Below are positions 34,498 through 43,563 of a stretch of DNA of 64,000 nucleotides, piece by piece (positions within the stretch are counted from its first letter, which is position 1; every line of letters starts with the position of its first letter). The notes beneath the pieces are model-generated. The model worked only from the letters and a program-made list of their open reading frames with translations, had not been told where the DNA came from and did no database searches. Both the position numbers and the translations under genes were made by a program. Source of the stretch: Mesorhizobium sp. CA14 (GTDB lineage Bacteria > Pseudomonadota > Alphaproteobacteria > Rhizobiales > Rhizobiaceae); NCBI RefSeq assembly GCF_020165195.1, contig NZ_JAIUHR010000028.1:28945-92944 (forward strand). The letters run 5' to 3'.

Positions 34498-35289
34498 ATG
34501 CTCCGTCCATCTCATGCATTCGCAGCCCTGCTTGCCCTTGCCGTGCCGGCAACGAGCTTCGCCGCCGCGGCGCCGCAGTCCTTCAAAGGCGAGTATACGG
34601 TGTCCTATCTCGGACTTTCGATCGCCAGGGCGACTTTCTCCAGCCGCTACGAGGGCGACACGTACGCCATCAACGGCACCGTCTCGGCCGCCGGCCTCGG
34701 CAGGCTGTTCGACGACACGAAAGGCACGATTTCTTCGAAAGGTACCATTTCCGGCAAGCAGATGCAGCCGCGGGCATTCAGGGCCGATTATACGTCCGGC
34801 AAGAAAGCCTCGATGGTCGACATCCGCTTCAGCAACGGGACGGTCACCTCCACGCAAGTCGTTCCCGCGCCAAAGGAGCGTGACCCCAAGAACTGGGTCC
34901 CGATCGGCGCTGGAGACCTGAAATCGGTGCTCGATCCCATGGCCGCGACCGTCATCCATGCCGACAGCCCGGACAAGGTCTGCGGGCGCACGGTCAAATT
35001 CTATGACGGCGAGATGCGCGCCGACCTGACCTTGACCTATGCGTCCAAGGGTTCGATCTCGGTGCCCGGCTACAAGGGTGATACGGTTACCTGCAAAATG
35101 GGCTTCGAGCCGGTGGCGGGCTATCGCAAGGGCCGCAAAGCGTTGAATTTCCTCAAGAACAAGAGCCGCATGCTGGTGACGTTTGCACCACTCGGCCAAT
35201 CCGGCGTATATGCGCCAATCCGCGCCACGGTCGGGACCCAGATCGGTCCGCTGACCATCAGCGCGGGACGGTTCGAGGCGGTAAATTAG
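34498..35289 (+). CDS. Exported DUF3108 protein
   Basis: A 263-aa protein with a signal peptide (about residues 1-22, ending TSFAAAA) and a DUF3108 domain. The pattern FKGEYTVSYLGLSIARATFSSRYEG at the start and VYAPIRATVGTQIGPLTI near the end is typical. It is presumably a periplasmic beta-sheet protein of unknown function. ATG 34498 is used because the signal peptide begins there. It is 32 bp upstream of the DMT exporter on the same strand. Confidence 0.8.
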   Translation: MLRPSHAFAALLALAVPATSFAAAAPQSFKGEYTVSYLGLSIARATFSSRYEGDTYAINGTVSAAGLGRLFDDTKGTISSKGTISGKQMQPRAFRADYTSGKKASMVDIRFSNGTVTSTQVVPAPKERDPKNWVPIGAGDLKSVLDPMAATVIHADSPDKVCGRTVKFYDGEMRADLTLTYASKGSISVPGYKGDTVTCKMGFEPVAGYRKGRKALNFLKNKSRMLVTFAPLGQSGVYAPIRATVGTQIGPLTISAGRFEAVN

Positions 35290-35321
35290 GTCAGGCGCCA
35301 CCGCGCGCCGGCGGGGGAAAT

Positions 35322-36206
35322 ATGGGGCGCGCAACACTGATCGGGTTTTCGGCGGTCGCCATGTGGGCGTTGCTGGCGCTGCTCACGGACGCCTCGGGCC
35401 AGGTGCCGCCGTTCCTGCTTTCGGCTATCACCTTCGCCATCGGCACCTGCGTCGGGCTTGCCGCCCGGCTGGTGATGCCGGCTGTCGACAGAAACCAGAA
35501 GATCCCGCCGCAGGTCTGGGTGATCGGCATAGCCGGGCTGTTCGGCTATCATTTCTTCTACTTCACGGCGCTGCGCAACGCGCCGGCGGTCGAGGCGAGC
35601 CTGATCGCCTATCTGTGGCCGCTGCTGATCGTGCTCGGCTCGGCGCTGATGCCGGGCGAGCGGCTTGCCTGGAACCATGTCGTCGGCGCGCTGCTCGGCC
35701 TTGCCGGCACCTTCCTGATCGTCACCAAGGGCGGCGGGCTGGCCTTCGACGCGCGTTACGCCTTCGGCTACGCGATGGCCGCCGTCTGTGCACTGTTGTG
35801 GTCGTCCTATTCGCTCTTGTCACGGCGCTTCCCATCGGTGCCGACCTCGATCGTCACCTGGTTCTGCGCCGCGACGTCGGTGCTGTCGCTGGCCTGCCAC
35901 CTGCTGCTTGAGAAGACGGTGCTGCCGGATGGTCCTGGACAGTGGCTGGCCGTCATCGGGCTCGGCCTAATGCCGGTGGGCGCAGCCTTCTATGCCTGGG
36001 ACATTGGCGTCAAGCGCGGCAACATCCAGGTGCTGGGCGCGGCGAGCTATGCCGCGCCGCTTCTGTCGACGCTGGTGCTGATCGGTGCCGGCGTCGCCGA
36101 GCCGTCGCTGCGCATCCTCGCGGCTTGCGTGCTCATCACCGGGGGCGCCGCGCTTGCGGCGAAGTCGCTGCTGATGCGCAAGCCGGCCAAGGAGGTCAAC
36201 GCATGA
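35322..36206 (+). CDS. DMT-superfamily exporter (EamA, YddG-like)
   Basis: A 294-aa inner-membrane transporter with about ten helices in two EamA halves. Blocks such as YFTALRNAPAVEASLIAYLWPLLIVL and GAASYAAPLLSTLVLIG match the YddG-like aromatic amino acid exporter branch, though the substrate is inferred. The stop overlaps the next start by ATGA, so the broken downstream gene was in the same operon. Confidence 0.85.
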   Translation: MGRATLIGFSAVAMWALLALLTDASGQVPPFLLSAITFAIGTCVGLAARLVMPAVDRNQKIPPQVWVIGIAGLFGYHFFYFTALRNAPAVEASLIAYLWPLLIVLGSALMPGERLAWNHVVGALLGLAGTFLIVTKGGGLAFDARYAFGYAMAAVCALLWSSYSLLSRRFPSVPTSIVTWFCAATSVLSLACHLLLEKTVLPDGPGQWLAVIGLGLMPVGAAFYAWDIGVKRGNIQVLGAASYAAPLLSTLVLIGAGVAEPSLRILAACVLITGGAALAAKSLLMRKPAKEVNA

Positions 36207-36874
36207 TGCCGTTTTCCGGCGGCGTCGAGGCCAACGCCAACGCGACGCTGCTGTTCTCGTTCGTCGCGGCCGTGATCTACGCCTTTGCGCTCGACATGCC
36301 GCCGAAATGGACGCGCACGGCGGCAAAGACGCTTGCCGTGGCTTTGCTGGCCGTGCTTGCCGCCATGCAGGGCGGTCCACTGCTGTTGGTCGCGGCGCTG
36401 GCACTCAGCGCGGCCGGCGACGCCTTCCTGTCGCGCGACGGCGAAAAGGCCTTTCTCGGCGGGCTGGCGAGCTTTCTCGCCGGCCACATCGCCTATGTCG
36501 CGCTGTTTTCGCAGGCGGGCGGCGGGCTCGGCCTGTTGAGCGCCGAATCCTAGCGCGGCGCGATTGCGCTCGCCATGGCCGCCTTCAGCATCGTCATGCT
36601 TGCCGCGCTCTGGCGCCGCGTCGGCCCGCAACTGCGCGCGCCCGTCGCCGTCTATGTCGCGGCCATCCTCGCCATGGGTATTTCGTCGCTCACGACAAAT
36701 GCTCTCTGGGTGATAGCCGGCGCTGTGCTGTTCATCGCCTCGGACGGGCTGCTGGCAGCCGAGCGCTTCCTGCTCGCGGCGATCTCGCCGCATCGCCTGT
36801 GGATGCGCTACGCCGTCTGGATGCTTTATTACGCGGCCCAACTGGCGATCACGCTAGGTTTCCTGCTCGGTTAA
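36203..36874 (+). pseudogene. Lysoplasmalogenase-like (YhhN) gene, amber-interrupted
   Basis: One frame runs from ATG 36203 to TAA 36874 except for a TAG at 36551-36553, after LLSAES. Both parts look like one YhhN-family membrane protein: the first has LSAAGDAFLSRDGEKAFLGGLASFLAGHIAYVALF and the second has NALWVIAGAVLFIASDGLLAAERF. The ~223-aa total is normal. A TGG-to-TAG change would explain it (Trp is common here), but sequencing error or readthrough is possible. The second part could also restart at ATG 36575. Function, if intact: membrane hydrolase on lysoplasmalogen-type lipids. Confidence 0.8.
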
Positions 36875-37311
36875 GCGGTTTTCGGCTGCCAGCCCGGCTC
36901 GGCCAGCTCGAAAGCGGCGAAATCGAAGCCCGGCGCCACGGTGCAGCCGACCAGCGTCCATTCGCCGAGGCTGAGCGCCGACTGCCACCAGCCGGCCGGC
37001 ACGACGATCTGCGGCCGCTCGCCGGCGGCAAGGGCCGTGCCAAGCACCTGCTCGATGACGGCGCCCGCGCCGTCCTCATGCATCGACAGCGCCAGCGGCG
37101 CGCCGGCATAAAAATGCCAGACCTCGGCCGCGTCCTTCACCCGGTGCCAGGCCGAAAGCTGGCCCTGCTCGAGCAGGAAATAGATCGCGGTCGAATGACC
37201 GCGCGGGCCGCCCGCGGCATCGCGAAACGTCTCGGCGTACCAGCCGCCTTCGGGATGCGGGTGAAGGCCTAGCGTTGCGATGATCTCGGCGGCGCTGGTC
37301 GTCATTCGCAT
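36871..37311 (-). CDS. Cupin protein (DUF985)
   Basis: A 146-aa cupin of the DUF985/YML079-like group. It starts with EIIATLGLHPHPEGGWYAETFRD and has IYFLLEQGQLSAWHRVKDAAEVWHFYAGAPL and PAGWWQSA, all diagnostic. It is presumably a small metal or sugar-binding beta barrel; no activity is known. Its stop overlaps the stop of the lysoplasmalogenase-like gene (TTAA). ATG 37305 is an alternative start two codons later. Confidence 0.87.
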   Translation of the reverse strand: MRMTTSAAEIIATLGLHPHPEGGWYAETFRDAAGGPRGHSTAIYFLLEQGQLSAWHRVKDAAEVWHFYAGAPLALSMHEDGAGAVIEQVLGTALAAGERPQIVVPAGWWQSALSLGEWTLVGCTVAPGFDFAAFELAEPGWQPKTA

Positions 37312-37324
37312 TCTTTGTCTTGAG

Positions 37325-37370
37325 GCATGTCGTTATCCCAAAACCGCTGCGCACTTTCGGACGACATGTA
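37325..37370. repeat. Palindromic intergenic repeat, family A
   Basis: GCATGTCGTTATCCCAAAAC followed by CGGACGACATGTA. The ends CATGTCG / CGACATG are inverted. It is the second copy of the element at 12161-12233. It ends directly at the gloB stop codon. Confidence 0.65.
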
Positions 37371-38138
37371 TCAAAAATTATCCTTGCGCTTGCGGATCTC
37401 GGCGAACACCTCCGCGTCCGAGGCTTTCTCCATGCCGAGATGCTTGCGGATCGCCGGGTCGTGCCAACGCAGGAACGGGTTGGTCGACAATTCCTCGCCG
37501 ATGGTCGTCGGCAATGTCGGCTTGTTGTCGGCGCGCAGCGCTTCGATCCTCGCCGCGCGCTGCTTCAGCGCCGGGTTGGTCGGATCGACCGTCACCGCGA
37601 AACGGGCATTGGCCAAAGTGTATTCGTGGCCGCAATAGATGGCGGTTTCGGCCGGCAGCGCCGCCAGCTTCTTCAAAGAGTCATACATTACCGGCGGCTT
37701 GCATTCGAACAGGCGCCCGCAACCCAACGCAAACAGCGTGTCGGCAGTGAAGGCCACTTTCGAGGCAGGCAGATAATAGGAGACGTGGCCGGCGGTATGG
37801 CCGGGCGTCTCGATGACTTCGATTCGTTCCTCGCCAAGGCGCACGACCGAGCCCTGGCTGACCGTCTCGTCGATGCCGGGGATTTTCGCCTTTTCGGCTT
37901 CCGGGCCGACGATGCGCAATTTGAAGCGCTCCTTCAGCGCCAGATTGGCTTCGACATGATCGGCGTGATGGTGAGTGGTGAGGATCAAAGTCGGCGTCCA
38001 GCCGGTGCGCTTGATCGCCGCCAGGATCGGCGCCTCTTCCGGCGCGTCGATGATCGCCGTTTGTCCGCTTTTCGGATCGTGAACCAGCACGCCGAAATTG
38101 TCGGTGCGGCACATGAACTGCTCGATTTCGACCGGCAT
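37371..38138 (-). CDS. gloB: Hydroxyacylglutathione hydrolase (glyoxalase II)
   Basis: A 255-aa cytosolic metallo-beta-lactamase-fold enzyme that releases D-lactate from S-lactoylglutathione. The metal motif THHHADHVEANLAL is near residue 56, ETPGHTAGHVSYY near 110, FALGCGRLFE near 139, and CGHEYTLANARFA near 172 marks the glyoxalase II C-terminal domain. ATG 38138 follows GGAGG by about 8 bases; a longer upstream frame is rejected. A repeat element abuts its stop. Confidence 0.94.
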   Translation of the reverse strand: MPVEIEQFMCRTDNFGVLVHDPKSGQTAIIDAPEEAPILAAIKRTGWTPTLILTTHHHADHVEANLALKERFKLRIVGPEAEKAKIPGIDETVSQGSVVRLGEERIEVIETPGHTAGHVSYYLPASKVAFTADTLFALGCGRLFECKPPVMYDSLKKLAALPAETAIYCGHEYTLANARFAVTVDPTNPALKQRAARIEALRADNKPTLPTTIGEELSTNPFLRWHDPAIRKHLGMEKASDAEVFAEIRKRKDNF

Positions 38139-38255
38139 CGCATGTCCTCCATTTGTCGTCGCAGACATAGGGCGAGCGGCGGCCGATGTCATCCGCGTTT
38201 GTTGAGCTGGGCGCCTTTGTTGAACTTGGCAGGCTTCGCAGCTACCGTCGCGCGC

Positions 38256-39032
38256 ATGCATTCGGATATCGTCGATCTGCGCTCCTTCTACTCGTCCACA
38301 CTCGGCCGCCTGGCCGAGCATTCGATCACCATGGCGCTGTCGTCCATATGGGCGACCGTGCCCAACGAGCGGCTGGTCGGCCTCGGCTACACGCTGCCCT
38401 GGCTGGAGCGCTTCGGCACCGATGCCGAGCGCGTCTTCGCCTTCATGCCGGCTACGCAAGGCGCGGTAGTGTGGCCGGCATCGGGGCCGGCGGCGACGGC
38501 GCTGGTCTTCGACGAGGAACTGCCGCTGGTCGATTCCTGCATCGACCGCATGCTCCTGGTGCACTCGCTCGAACATGCCGAAAATCCGCGCGAGACGCTG
38601 AACGAGATCTGGCGCGTGCTGTCGCCGGCGGGCAGGGTCGTCATCGTCGTGCCCAACCGGCGCGGCGTGTGGGCGCGCTTCGAGCACACGCCCTTCGGCA
38701 ACGGCCGGCCGTTCTCGCGCGGCCAGCTGACCGAGTTGCTGCGCGAGGCGAACTTCACCCCGGCGAGCTGGAGCGACGCGCTGTTCTTCCCGCCGTCGCC
38801 GCGGCGTTTCCTGATGCGGTTCCACAATGTGCTAGAAAAAGCCGGCCGGCGGTTCTGGCCGATCTTTTCCGGCGTCATTGTCGTCGAGGCGCAGAAGCGG
38901 CTCTATCAGGGCGTACCGGTGGTGCAGCGCGCGTCTCGCCGCGTCTTCGTGCCGGTCTTCTCGCCGCAGGGAGCAACGCGGCTTGGCCGGCATGCGACTG
39001 GCGGCGCGCCTGGCCAAGTGACGCGTTCGTGA
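38256..39032 (+). CDS. Class I SAM-dependent methyltransferase
   Basis: A 258-aa protein of the Methyltransf_11 type: DSCIDRMLLVHSLEHAENPRETLNEIWRVLSPAGRVVIVVPNRRG is the typical motif 4 to 6 region. The N-terminal glycine-rich SAM loop is degenerate (GYTLPWLERFG), common in this rhizobial subgroup. ATG 38256 begins MHSDIVDLRSFYSS. The substrate is unknown. It diverges from gloB with a 117-bp gap. Confidence 0.8.
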   Translation: MHSDIVDLRSFYSSTLGRLAEHSITMALSSIWATVPNERLVGLGYTLPWLERFGTDAERVFAFMPATQGAVVWPASGPAATALVFDEELPLVDSCIDRMLLVHSLEHAENPRETLNEIWRVLSPAGRVVIVVPNRRGVWARFEHTPFGNGRPFSRGQLTELLREANFTPASWSDALFFPPSPRRFLMRFHNVLEKAGRRFWPIFSGVIVVEAQKRLYQGVPVVQRASRRVFVPVFSPQGATRLGRHATGGAPGQVTRS

Positions 39033-39143
39033 TCGCCGCGCCTTGCATCGCGCGACAATCGTCACCCTATCTGAGGCATGCCGATCTAAGGCGTGCTCGC
39101 TTGGCGGTAATCATGGCCGCAGCGGAAACCAGGAATATCCTTT

Positions 39144-40985
39144 ATGGACGACCAGACCAATAAAAAGCCGGGGCCGCAGAAACCCGTTGTCTCGGTGGAG
39201 GCGAGCAGCCTCGCCGACCAGGTGGCGACGATCAAGCTGGGGCTGAAATCCTCGCCGGTGCGCAGGCAACTTGCCTGGGTCTCCATCGGTATTGTCGCGG
39301 TCATCGTCGCCACCTCGATCGGACAGGTCCTGCTCAATCGCTGGAACCAGCCTTTCTACGATGCGCTGGCCCGGCGCGACATGACGGCCTTCCTGCACCA
39401 GCTTCTGGTCTTCGCGATGATCGCCGGCGGCCTTCTGGTGCTCAATATCGGCCAGACCTGGCTCAACCAGATGATCCGTCTGAGGCTGCGCGAGGCGCTG
39501 ACGCTCGACCTGATCGATCAATGGATGCGCCCGGCGCGGGCCTTCCGGCTGGCCAATGCCGGCGCCATCGGCGTCAATCCCGACCAGCGCATGCAGCAGG
39601 ACGCCGCTCACTTGTCGGATCTGTCGACGGATCTCGGCGTCGGCCTGCTGCAGTCCTTCATCCTGCTTGTCTCCTTCATCGGCGTGCTGTGGGAGCTGTC
39701 TTCCGGCTTCGTGTTCCATGTCGGCGGCTATTCGCTGGCGATACCGGGCTATATGGTCTGGGCGGCCTTCCTCTATGCCGGCATCGCCTCCTGGCTAAGC
39801 TGGCTGGTCGGGCGCCCGCTGATCGGCCTCAACAGCGAGCGCTATACCCGCGAAGCGGAACTGCGCTCGTCCATGGTGCGGGTCAACGAGAATGTCGACG
39901 CGATCGCGCTCTACCATGGCGAGCCCGATGCCCGGCGCCGGCTGGAGCTTGACCTCGGCACGGTGCTCGGCGCCATGCGGCGCATCTTTACCGCGCAGAT
40001 CAACCTGTCCTGGGTGACCGACACCTATGGCTGGATAACGGTCGTGGCGCCCATCCTGGTTGCATCGCCGGTCTATTTCTCAGGCGACATCTCGTTCGGC
40101 GGGCTGATGATGGCGGTCGGCGCCTTCAACCAGGTCCATTCGTCCCTGCGCTGGTTCATCAACAACATCGGCAGCATCGCCGATTGGCGCGCGACGCTGA
40201 TGCGCGTGGCCGATTTCCGCATTGCGCTCACCGAGACCGATGCGCTGCACCACAAGGAAAAACGCATCCAGTTCGTCGAAAACGCCAATGGCAGCCTGAC
40301 CTTCGAAAGGCTCGAAGTGGCTTCGCCCGAAGGCTGCACCAAGCTTGCGCAGACGGATGTCGAAATCCACGCCGGAGAGCGTGTCATGATCACCGGCGAG
40401 CCGGGCGCCGGCAAGACATTGTTCTTCCGCGCCATTGCCGGCCTGTGGCCATGGGGGAACGGCCGGATCGGCCTGCCGGCCGGCGAGACCCCCATCTTCG
40501 TGCCGCGCGTGCCGTATTTCCCGGCCGGCACGTTGCGCGAGGTCCTTGACCATCCGAACGGCCAGGCCCCGGCCAGCGATGCCGAGATTGCTGCAGTGCT
40601 TGGCGAGGTCGGCCTCGATCGGCTGGCAACCTCCCTCGACCATCCCGGGCGGTGGGAGCGTGAGCTCGGCGATGACGAACAACGGGCGCTGGCTTTCGCC
40701 AGGCTCGCCATACGCAAGCCGAAATGGGTGATCATCGACGAAGCCCTCGACGCGTTCGACGGCCCGACTTTGCGGCGCGTGCTTGCCATGCTGCAGAAGC
40801 GTCTGCCCGAAACTGCGATCGTCAATATCGGGCGCGGTCAGCACAACGATGAGTTTTTTCCGCGCTCGCTGAACATCGTCAAGGATTCCGGCGCCCCGGC
40901 GCTGAAACCCGTGCGCGTCAGGGCCGGGGCGATCGAACCGCCGCCTCCGGCGGCGCGCCGCAAGAAGGAATCCACTGAAGCCTAG
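39144..40985 (+). CDS. ABC transporter, SbmA/ABCD-like fused permease-ATPase
   Basis: A 613-aa half-transporter. The membrane part (about residues 40-340) contains RWNQPFYDALARRD and NPDQRMQQDAAHLSDL, typical of the ABCD/YddA family. The ATPase part has Walker A GEPGAGKT near 417 and Walker B WVIIDEALDAFD near 530. The signature is LGDDEQRALAFAR in place of LSGGQ. It probably acts as a homodimer exporter or importer of peptides or acyl compounds; direction cannot be told. The tail is Pro/Ala-rich. Confidence 0.87.
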   Translation: MDDQTNKKPGPQKPVVSVEASSLADQVATIKLGLKSSPVRRQLAWVSIGIVAVIVATSIGQVLLNRWNQPFYDALARRDMTAFLHQLLVFAMIAGGLLVLNIGQTWLNQMIRLRLREALTLDLIDQWMRPARAFRLANAGAIGVNPDQRMQQDAAHLSDLSTDLGVGLLQSFILLVSFIGVLWELSSGFVFHVGGYSLAIPGYMVWAAFLYAGIASWLSWLVGRPLIGLNSERYTREAELRSSMVRVNENVDAIALYHGEPDARRRLELDLGTVLGAMRRIFTAQINLSWVTDTYGWITVVAPILVASPVYFSGDISFGGLMMAVGAFNQVHSSLRWFINNIGSIADWRATLMRVADFRIALTETDALHHKEKRIQFVENANGSLTFERLEVASPEGCTKLAQTDVEIHAGERVMITGEPGAGKTLFFRAIAGLWPWGNGRIGLPAGETPIFVPRVPYFPAGTLREVLDHPNGQAPASDAEIAAVLGEVGLDRLATSLDHPGRWERELGDDEQRALAFARLAIRKPKWVIIDEALDAFDGPTLRRVLAMLQKRLPETAIVNIGRGQHNDEFFPRSLNIVKDSGAPALKPVRVRAGAIEPPPPAARRKKESTEA

Positions 40986-41060
40986 GGTGTTTCACTGTTT
41001 CACCGAAACGGCTCTATTTCTTTGCTTTCACGCAGTTCCTGACGGAAAGTGTGGAGCGGT
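40984..41060. repeat. Dispersed palindromic repeat, family C
   Basis: Reads GTTTCACTGTTTCACCGAAA, then CTCTATTTCTTTG, ACGCAGTTCC and GACGGAAAG, a diverged copy of the repeats at 32274 and 48411. It starts at the ABC transporter stop. Confidence 0.55.
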
Positions 41061-41229
41061 TCTCCGTCCGCGACCGCGTCAAGAAGGCGATCAGACCGCC
41101 CGGGCGCCAGCAGGTCCAAGCGACGGCCTATCCCGATGACCTCCGAGGTAATCGACCGAACTACCTGGTTCCCGCATGGTGATCCCACGAGGCCGGCCGA
41201 TCGGCTTCAATCCAACGAGGAGCAGGACC

Positions 41230-41550
41230 ATGACCGCTTACGCCGTTGCCCATATGCGCCAAGTCACGCCGGGTCCCTGGATGATCGAGTATCTTGAGAA
41301 GATAGACGCCACGCTGATGCCATTCGGCGGGCGTTTCATTGTCCATGGCGGCGATGTCGAGGTGGTCGAGAACAGCTGGCCCGGGCACCTGATCGTCATC
41401 GAATTCCCCAACAGGCAGCATGTGCGGGATTGGTACAATTCGCCGGCTTATCAGGCGATCCTTTCGCTGCGCACCGAGAATTCACTGTCCGACGTGATCT
41501 TCGTCGACGGCGTCGAGCATCCGCACAAGGCTACGGATGTGCTTGGTTAG
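41230..41550 (+). CDS. DUF1330 family protein
   Basis: A 106-aa dimeric alpha-beta barrel type protein. MTAYAVAHMRQVTPGPWMIEYLEKIDATLMPFGGRFIVHGG and ENSWPGHLIVIEFP are the DUF1330 pattern; YNSPAYQAILSLRTENS closes it. The function of the family is unknown. The ATG at 41230 follows AGGAG. It is convergent with metW, 38 bp apart. Confidence 0.87.
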   Translation: MTAYAVAHMRQVTPGPWMIEYLEKIDATLMPFGGRFIVHGGDVEVVENSWPGHLIVIEFPNRQHVRDWYNSPAYQAILSLRTENSLSDVIFVDGVEHPHKATDVLG

Positions 41551-41588
41551 CGGGTATCCATCAGATTTGTGGAATTGGCGCCGCACCT

Positions 41589-42203
41589 TCAGCGCCTCAA
41601 CAAAAACACCGCCTGCTGGCCGAAGAAATTCCAGAACCACCAGGGCATCGACAGGCCGATCTTCTGACCGTTGGCGTCGAGCGCGGTGGCCTTCTCGACG
41701 GTCGCGCCGAGCTCCTCGCACAGATTGACGAAGTCGCGGATGGTGCAGAAATGGATGTTGGGCGTGTCGTACCAGGAGTAGGGCAGGTCCTTGGTGACCG
41801 GCATCCTGCCCTTGATCAGCAGCGAAAAGCGCACGCGCCAATGACCGAAATTGGGGAAGGAGACGATGGCGCGGTTGCCGATCCGAAGCAGTTCGTCGAG
41901 CACGACCTTCGGGTTGCGCGTCGCCTGCAGCGTCTGCGAGAGCACGACGAAGTCGAAGCCCTTATCGGCGTAGAATTTCAGATCCGTGTCGGCGTCGCCC
42001 TGGATAACCGACAGCCCGCGCGCCACGCATTCGTTGACGCCGCGCTGCGACAGTTCCAGCCCGCGGCCGTCGACCTGCTTGGTCCCCTGCAACAGTTCCA
42101 GAAGCACGCCGTCGCCCGAGCCGACATCGAGCACGCGCGAATTGGGCGGGATGAGATCGGTGACGACCTCGAGGTCGACGCGCTGGGCGCGATTGACGCT
42201 CAT
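41589..42203 (-). CDS. metW: Methionine biosynthesis protein MetW
   Basis: A 204-aa methyltransferase-fold protein. The SAM-binding loop VLDVGSGDGVLLELL begins near residue 24, and YSWYDTPNIHFCTIRDF is a MetW signature. In alphaproteobacteria it pairs with MetX for homoserine O-acetylation or succinylation-type activation in methionine synthesis. ATG 42203 follows GGAGGCGAAG. It is downstream of metX across an 80-bp repeat-containing gap and presumably shares the SAM-II-controlled transcript. Confidence 0.93.
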   Translation of the reverse strand: MSVNRAQRVDLEVVTDLIPPNSRVLDVGSGDGVLLELLQGTKQVDGRGLELSQRGVNECVARGLSVIQGDADTDLKFYADKGFDFVVLSQTLQATRNPKVVLDELLRIGNRAIVSFPNFGHWRVRFSLLIKGRMPVTKDLPYSWYDTPNIHFCTIRDFVNLCEELGATVEKATALDANGQKIGLSMPWWFWNFFGQQAVFLLRR

Positions 42204-42221
42204 GGCTTCGCCTCCTGCATG

Positions 42222-42290
42222 GCGCATGATCCCCGCCCGAAAAGCCTGAAAGTTTTTGCGTTCGCCGACCTTCGGTTCGGGGTCATGCGC
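42222..42290. repeat. Palindromic repeat between metX and metW, family B-like
   Basis: GCGCATGA (42222-42229) and TCATGCGC (42283-42290) are perfect inverted ends. Internal CCCCGCCCGAA and TTCGGTTCGGGG also pair imperfectly. The metX stop codon lies in the right arm. It is like the family at 18754 (CATGATCCC start). Confidence 0.6.
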
Positions 42291-43452
42291 TGAGCCCCCT
42301 GGCGCGGGCGGCGGAGGCGATGAAGCCGTTGATGGCCGCGAACAGCTCCGGCTCGTCGAGCAGGAAGGCGTCATGGCCGCGGTCGGTCTCGATCTCGACG
42401 AAAGAGACGGAAGCGCCCGCCGCGTTCAACGCATGCACGATCGAGCGGCTCTCCTCGGTCGGGAACAGCCAGTCGCTGGTGAAGGAAACCAGGCAAAAGC
42501 GCGTCTTGGTTCCGGCGAAGGCGTCGGCGAGGCGCCCGCCGTGATCTGCGGCAAGGTCGAAATAGTCCATCGCGCGGGTCAGATAGAGGTAGGAATTGGC
42601 GTCGAAGCGGTCGACGAAGGTCATGCCCTGGTGGCGCAGATAGCTCTCGATCTGGAAATCGGCGTCGAAGCCGAAAGTCAGCGCCTCGCGGTCCTGCAAA
42701 TTGCGGCCGAACTTGCGGTGGAGTGCTGCTTCCGAAAGATAGGTGATGTGGGCGGCCATACGCGCGACGGCGAGCCCCTTTTCCGGCCGCTTGCCGAAAT
42801 CGAGATATTTGCCGCCATGCCAGTCGGGATCAGCCATGACGGCCTGCCGGCCGACCTCATGGAAGGCGATATTCTGCGAGGAATGGCGGGCGCCAGTGGC
42901 GATTGGCAGCGCGCAGAACACGCGCTCCGGATAGCTTGCGACCCATTCCAGCACCTGCATGCCGCCCATCGAGCCGCCAAGCACGCAAAACAGTTTCTCG
43001 ATGCCGAAATGATCGATGAGCATCGCCTGCGCGCGCACCATGTCGCGGATGGTGATGATCGGCAGGTCGAGCCCGTAGGGCTTGCCGGTCGCCGGGTTGG
43101 TCGAGGCCGGGCCGGTCGAGCCGAGGCAGCCGCCGACGACGTTGGAGCAGATGACGAAGAAACGGTTGGTATCGATGATCTTGCCAGGGCCGATCAGCAC
43201 CTCCCACCAGCCCGGCTTGCCGGTCACCGGATTGGTGTTGGCGACGTGCTGGTCGCCGGTCAGCGCATGGCAGACGAGGATGGCATTGGAGCGCGCGTCG
43301 TTGAGCGTGCCGTAAGTCTGGTAGGCGATCTGGAAAGGCGAGAGCAGCGTGCCGGCATCGAGCTTCAGCGGCTTGTCCGGGCCGAACTGCAGCACCGGGC
43401 TCGACGGATGGTCGACCTCGTCCTTGGTTCTTGCAGCGCGCTGAGCGGCCAT
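42283..43452 (-). CDS. metX: Homoserine O-acetyltransferase
   Basis: A 389-aa alpha/beta hydrolase transferring acetyl (or, in some members, succinyl) from CoA to homoserine, committing it to methionine. The nucleophile S161 sits in GGSMGGMQ. The later acid and base are in FPTEESRSI and DRGHDAFLL. TYGTLNDARSNAILVCHALTG is the family start block. ATG 43452 follows GAGG; further upstream in-frame codons run into the leader. A SAM-II riboswitch and terminator lie in its leader. Confidence 0.95.
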   Translation of the reverse strand: MAAQRAARTKDEVDHPSSPVLQFGPDKPLKLDAGTLLSPFQIAYQTYGTLNDARSNAILVCHALTGDQHVANTNPVTGKPGWWEVLIGPGKIIDTNRFFVICSNVVGGCLGSTGPASTNPATGKPYGLDLPIITIRDMVRAQAMLIDHFGIEKLFCVLGGSMGGMQVLEWVASYPERVFCALPIATGARHSSQNIAFHEVGRQAVMADPDWHGGKYLDFGKRPEKGLAVARMAAHITYLSEAALHRKFGRNLQDREALTFGFDADFQIESYLRHQGMTFVDRFDANSYLYLTRAMDYFDLAADHGGRLADAFAGTKTRFCLVSFTSDWLFPTEESRSIVHALNAAGASVSFVEIETDRGHDAFLLDEPELFAAINGFIASAARARGLSA

Positions 43453-43515
43453 GTCCGTCCTCATCCTGTGCCGCAACGGTCTCGTCCGAAGCGGTGTCCG
43501 GCCGGCGGCGGACAA

Positions 43516-43548
43516 TAAAAAACCGGCATTGCCGTCGCAAAGCCGGTT
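43516..43548 (-). terminator. Rho-independent terminator in metX leader
   Basis: On the minus strand AACCGGC pairs with GCCGGTT around a 14-nt loop, and the stem runs into six T residues. It lies between the SAM-II aptamer and metX, so it is the likely switch element, stopping transcription when SAM is bound. Confidence 0.85.
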
Positions 43549-43563
43549 ACAGGTTGCAAACGG

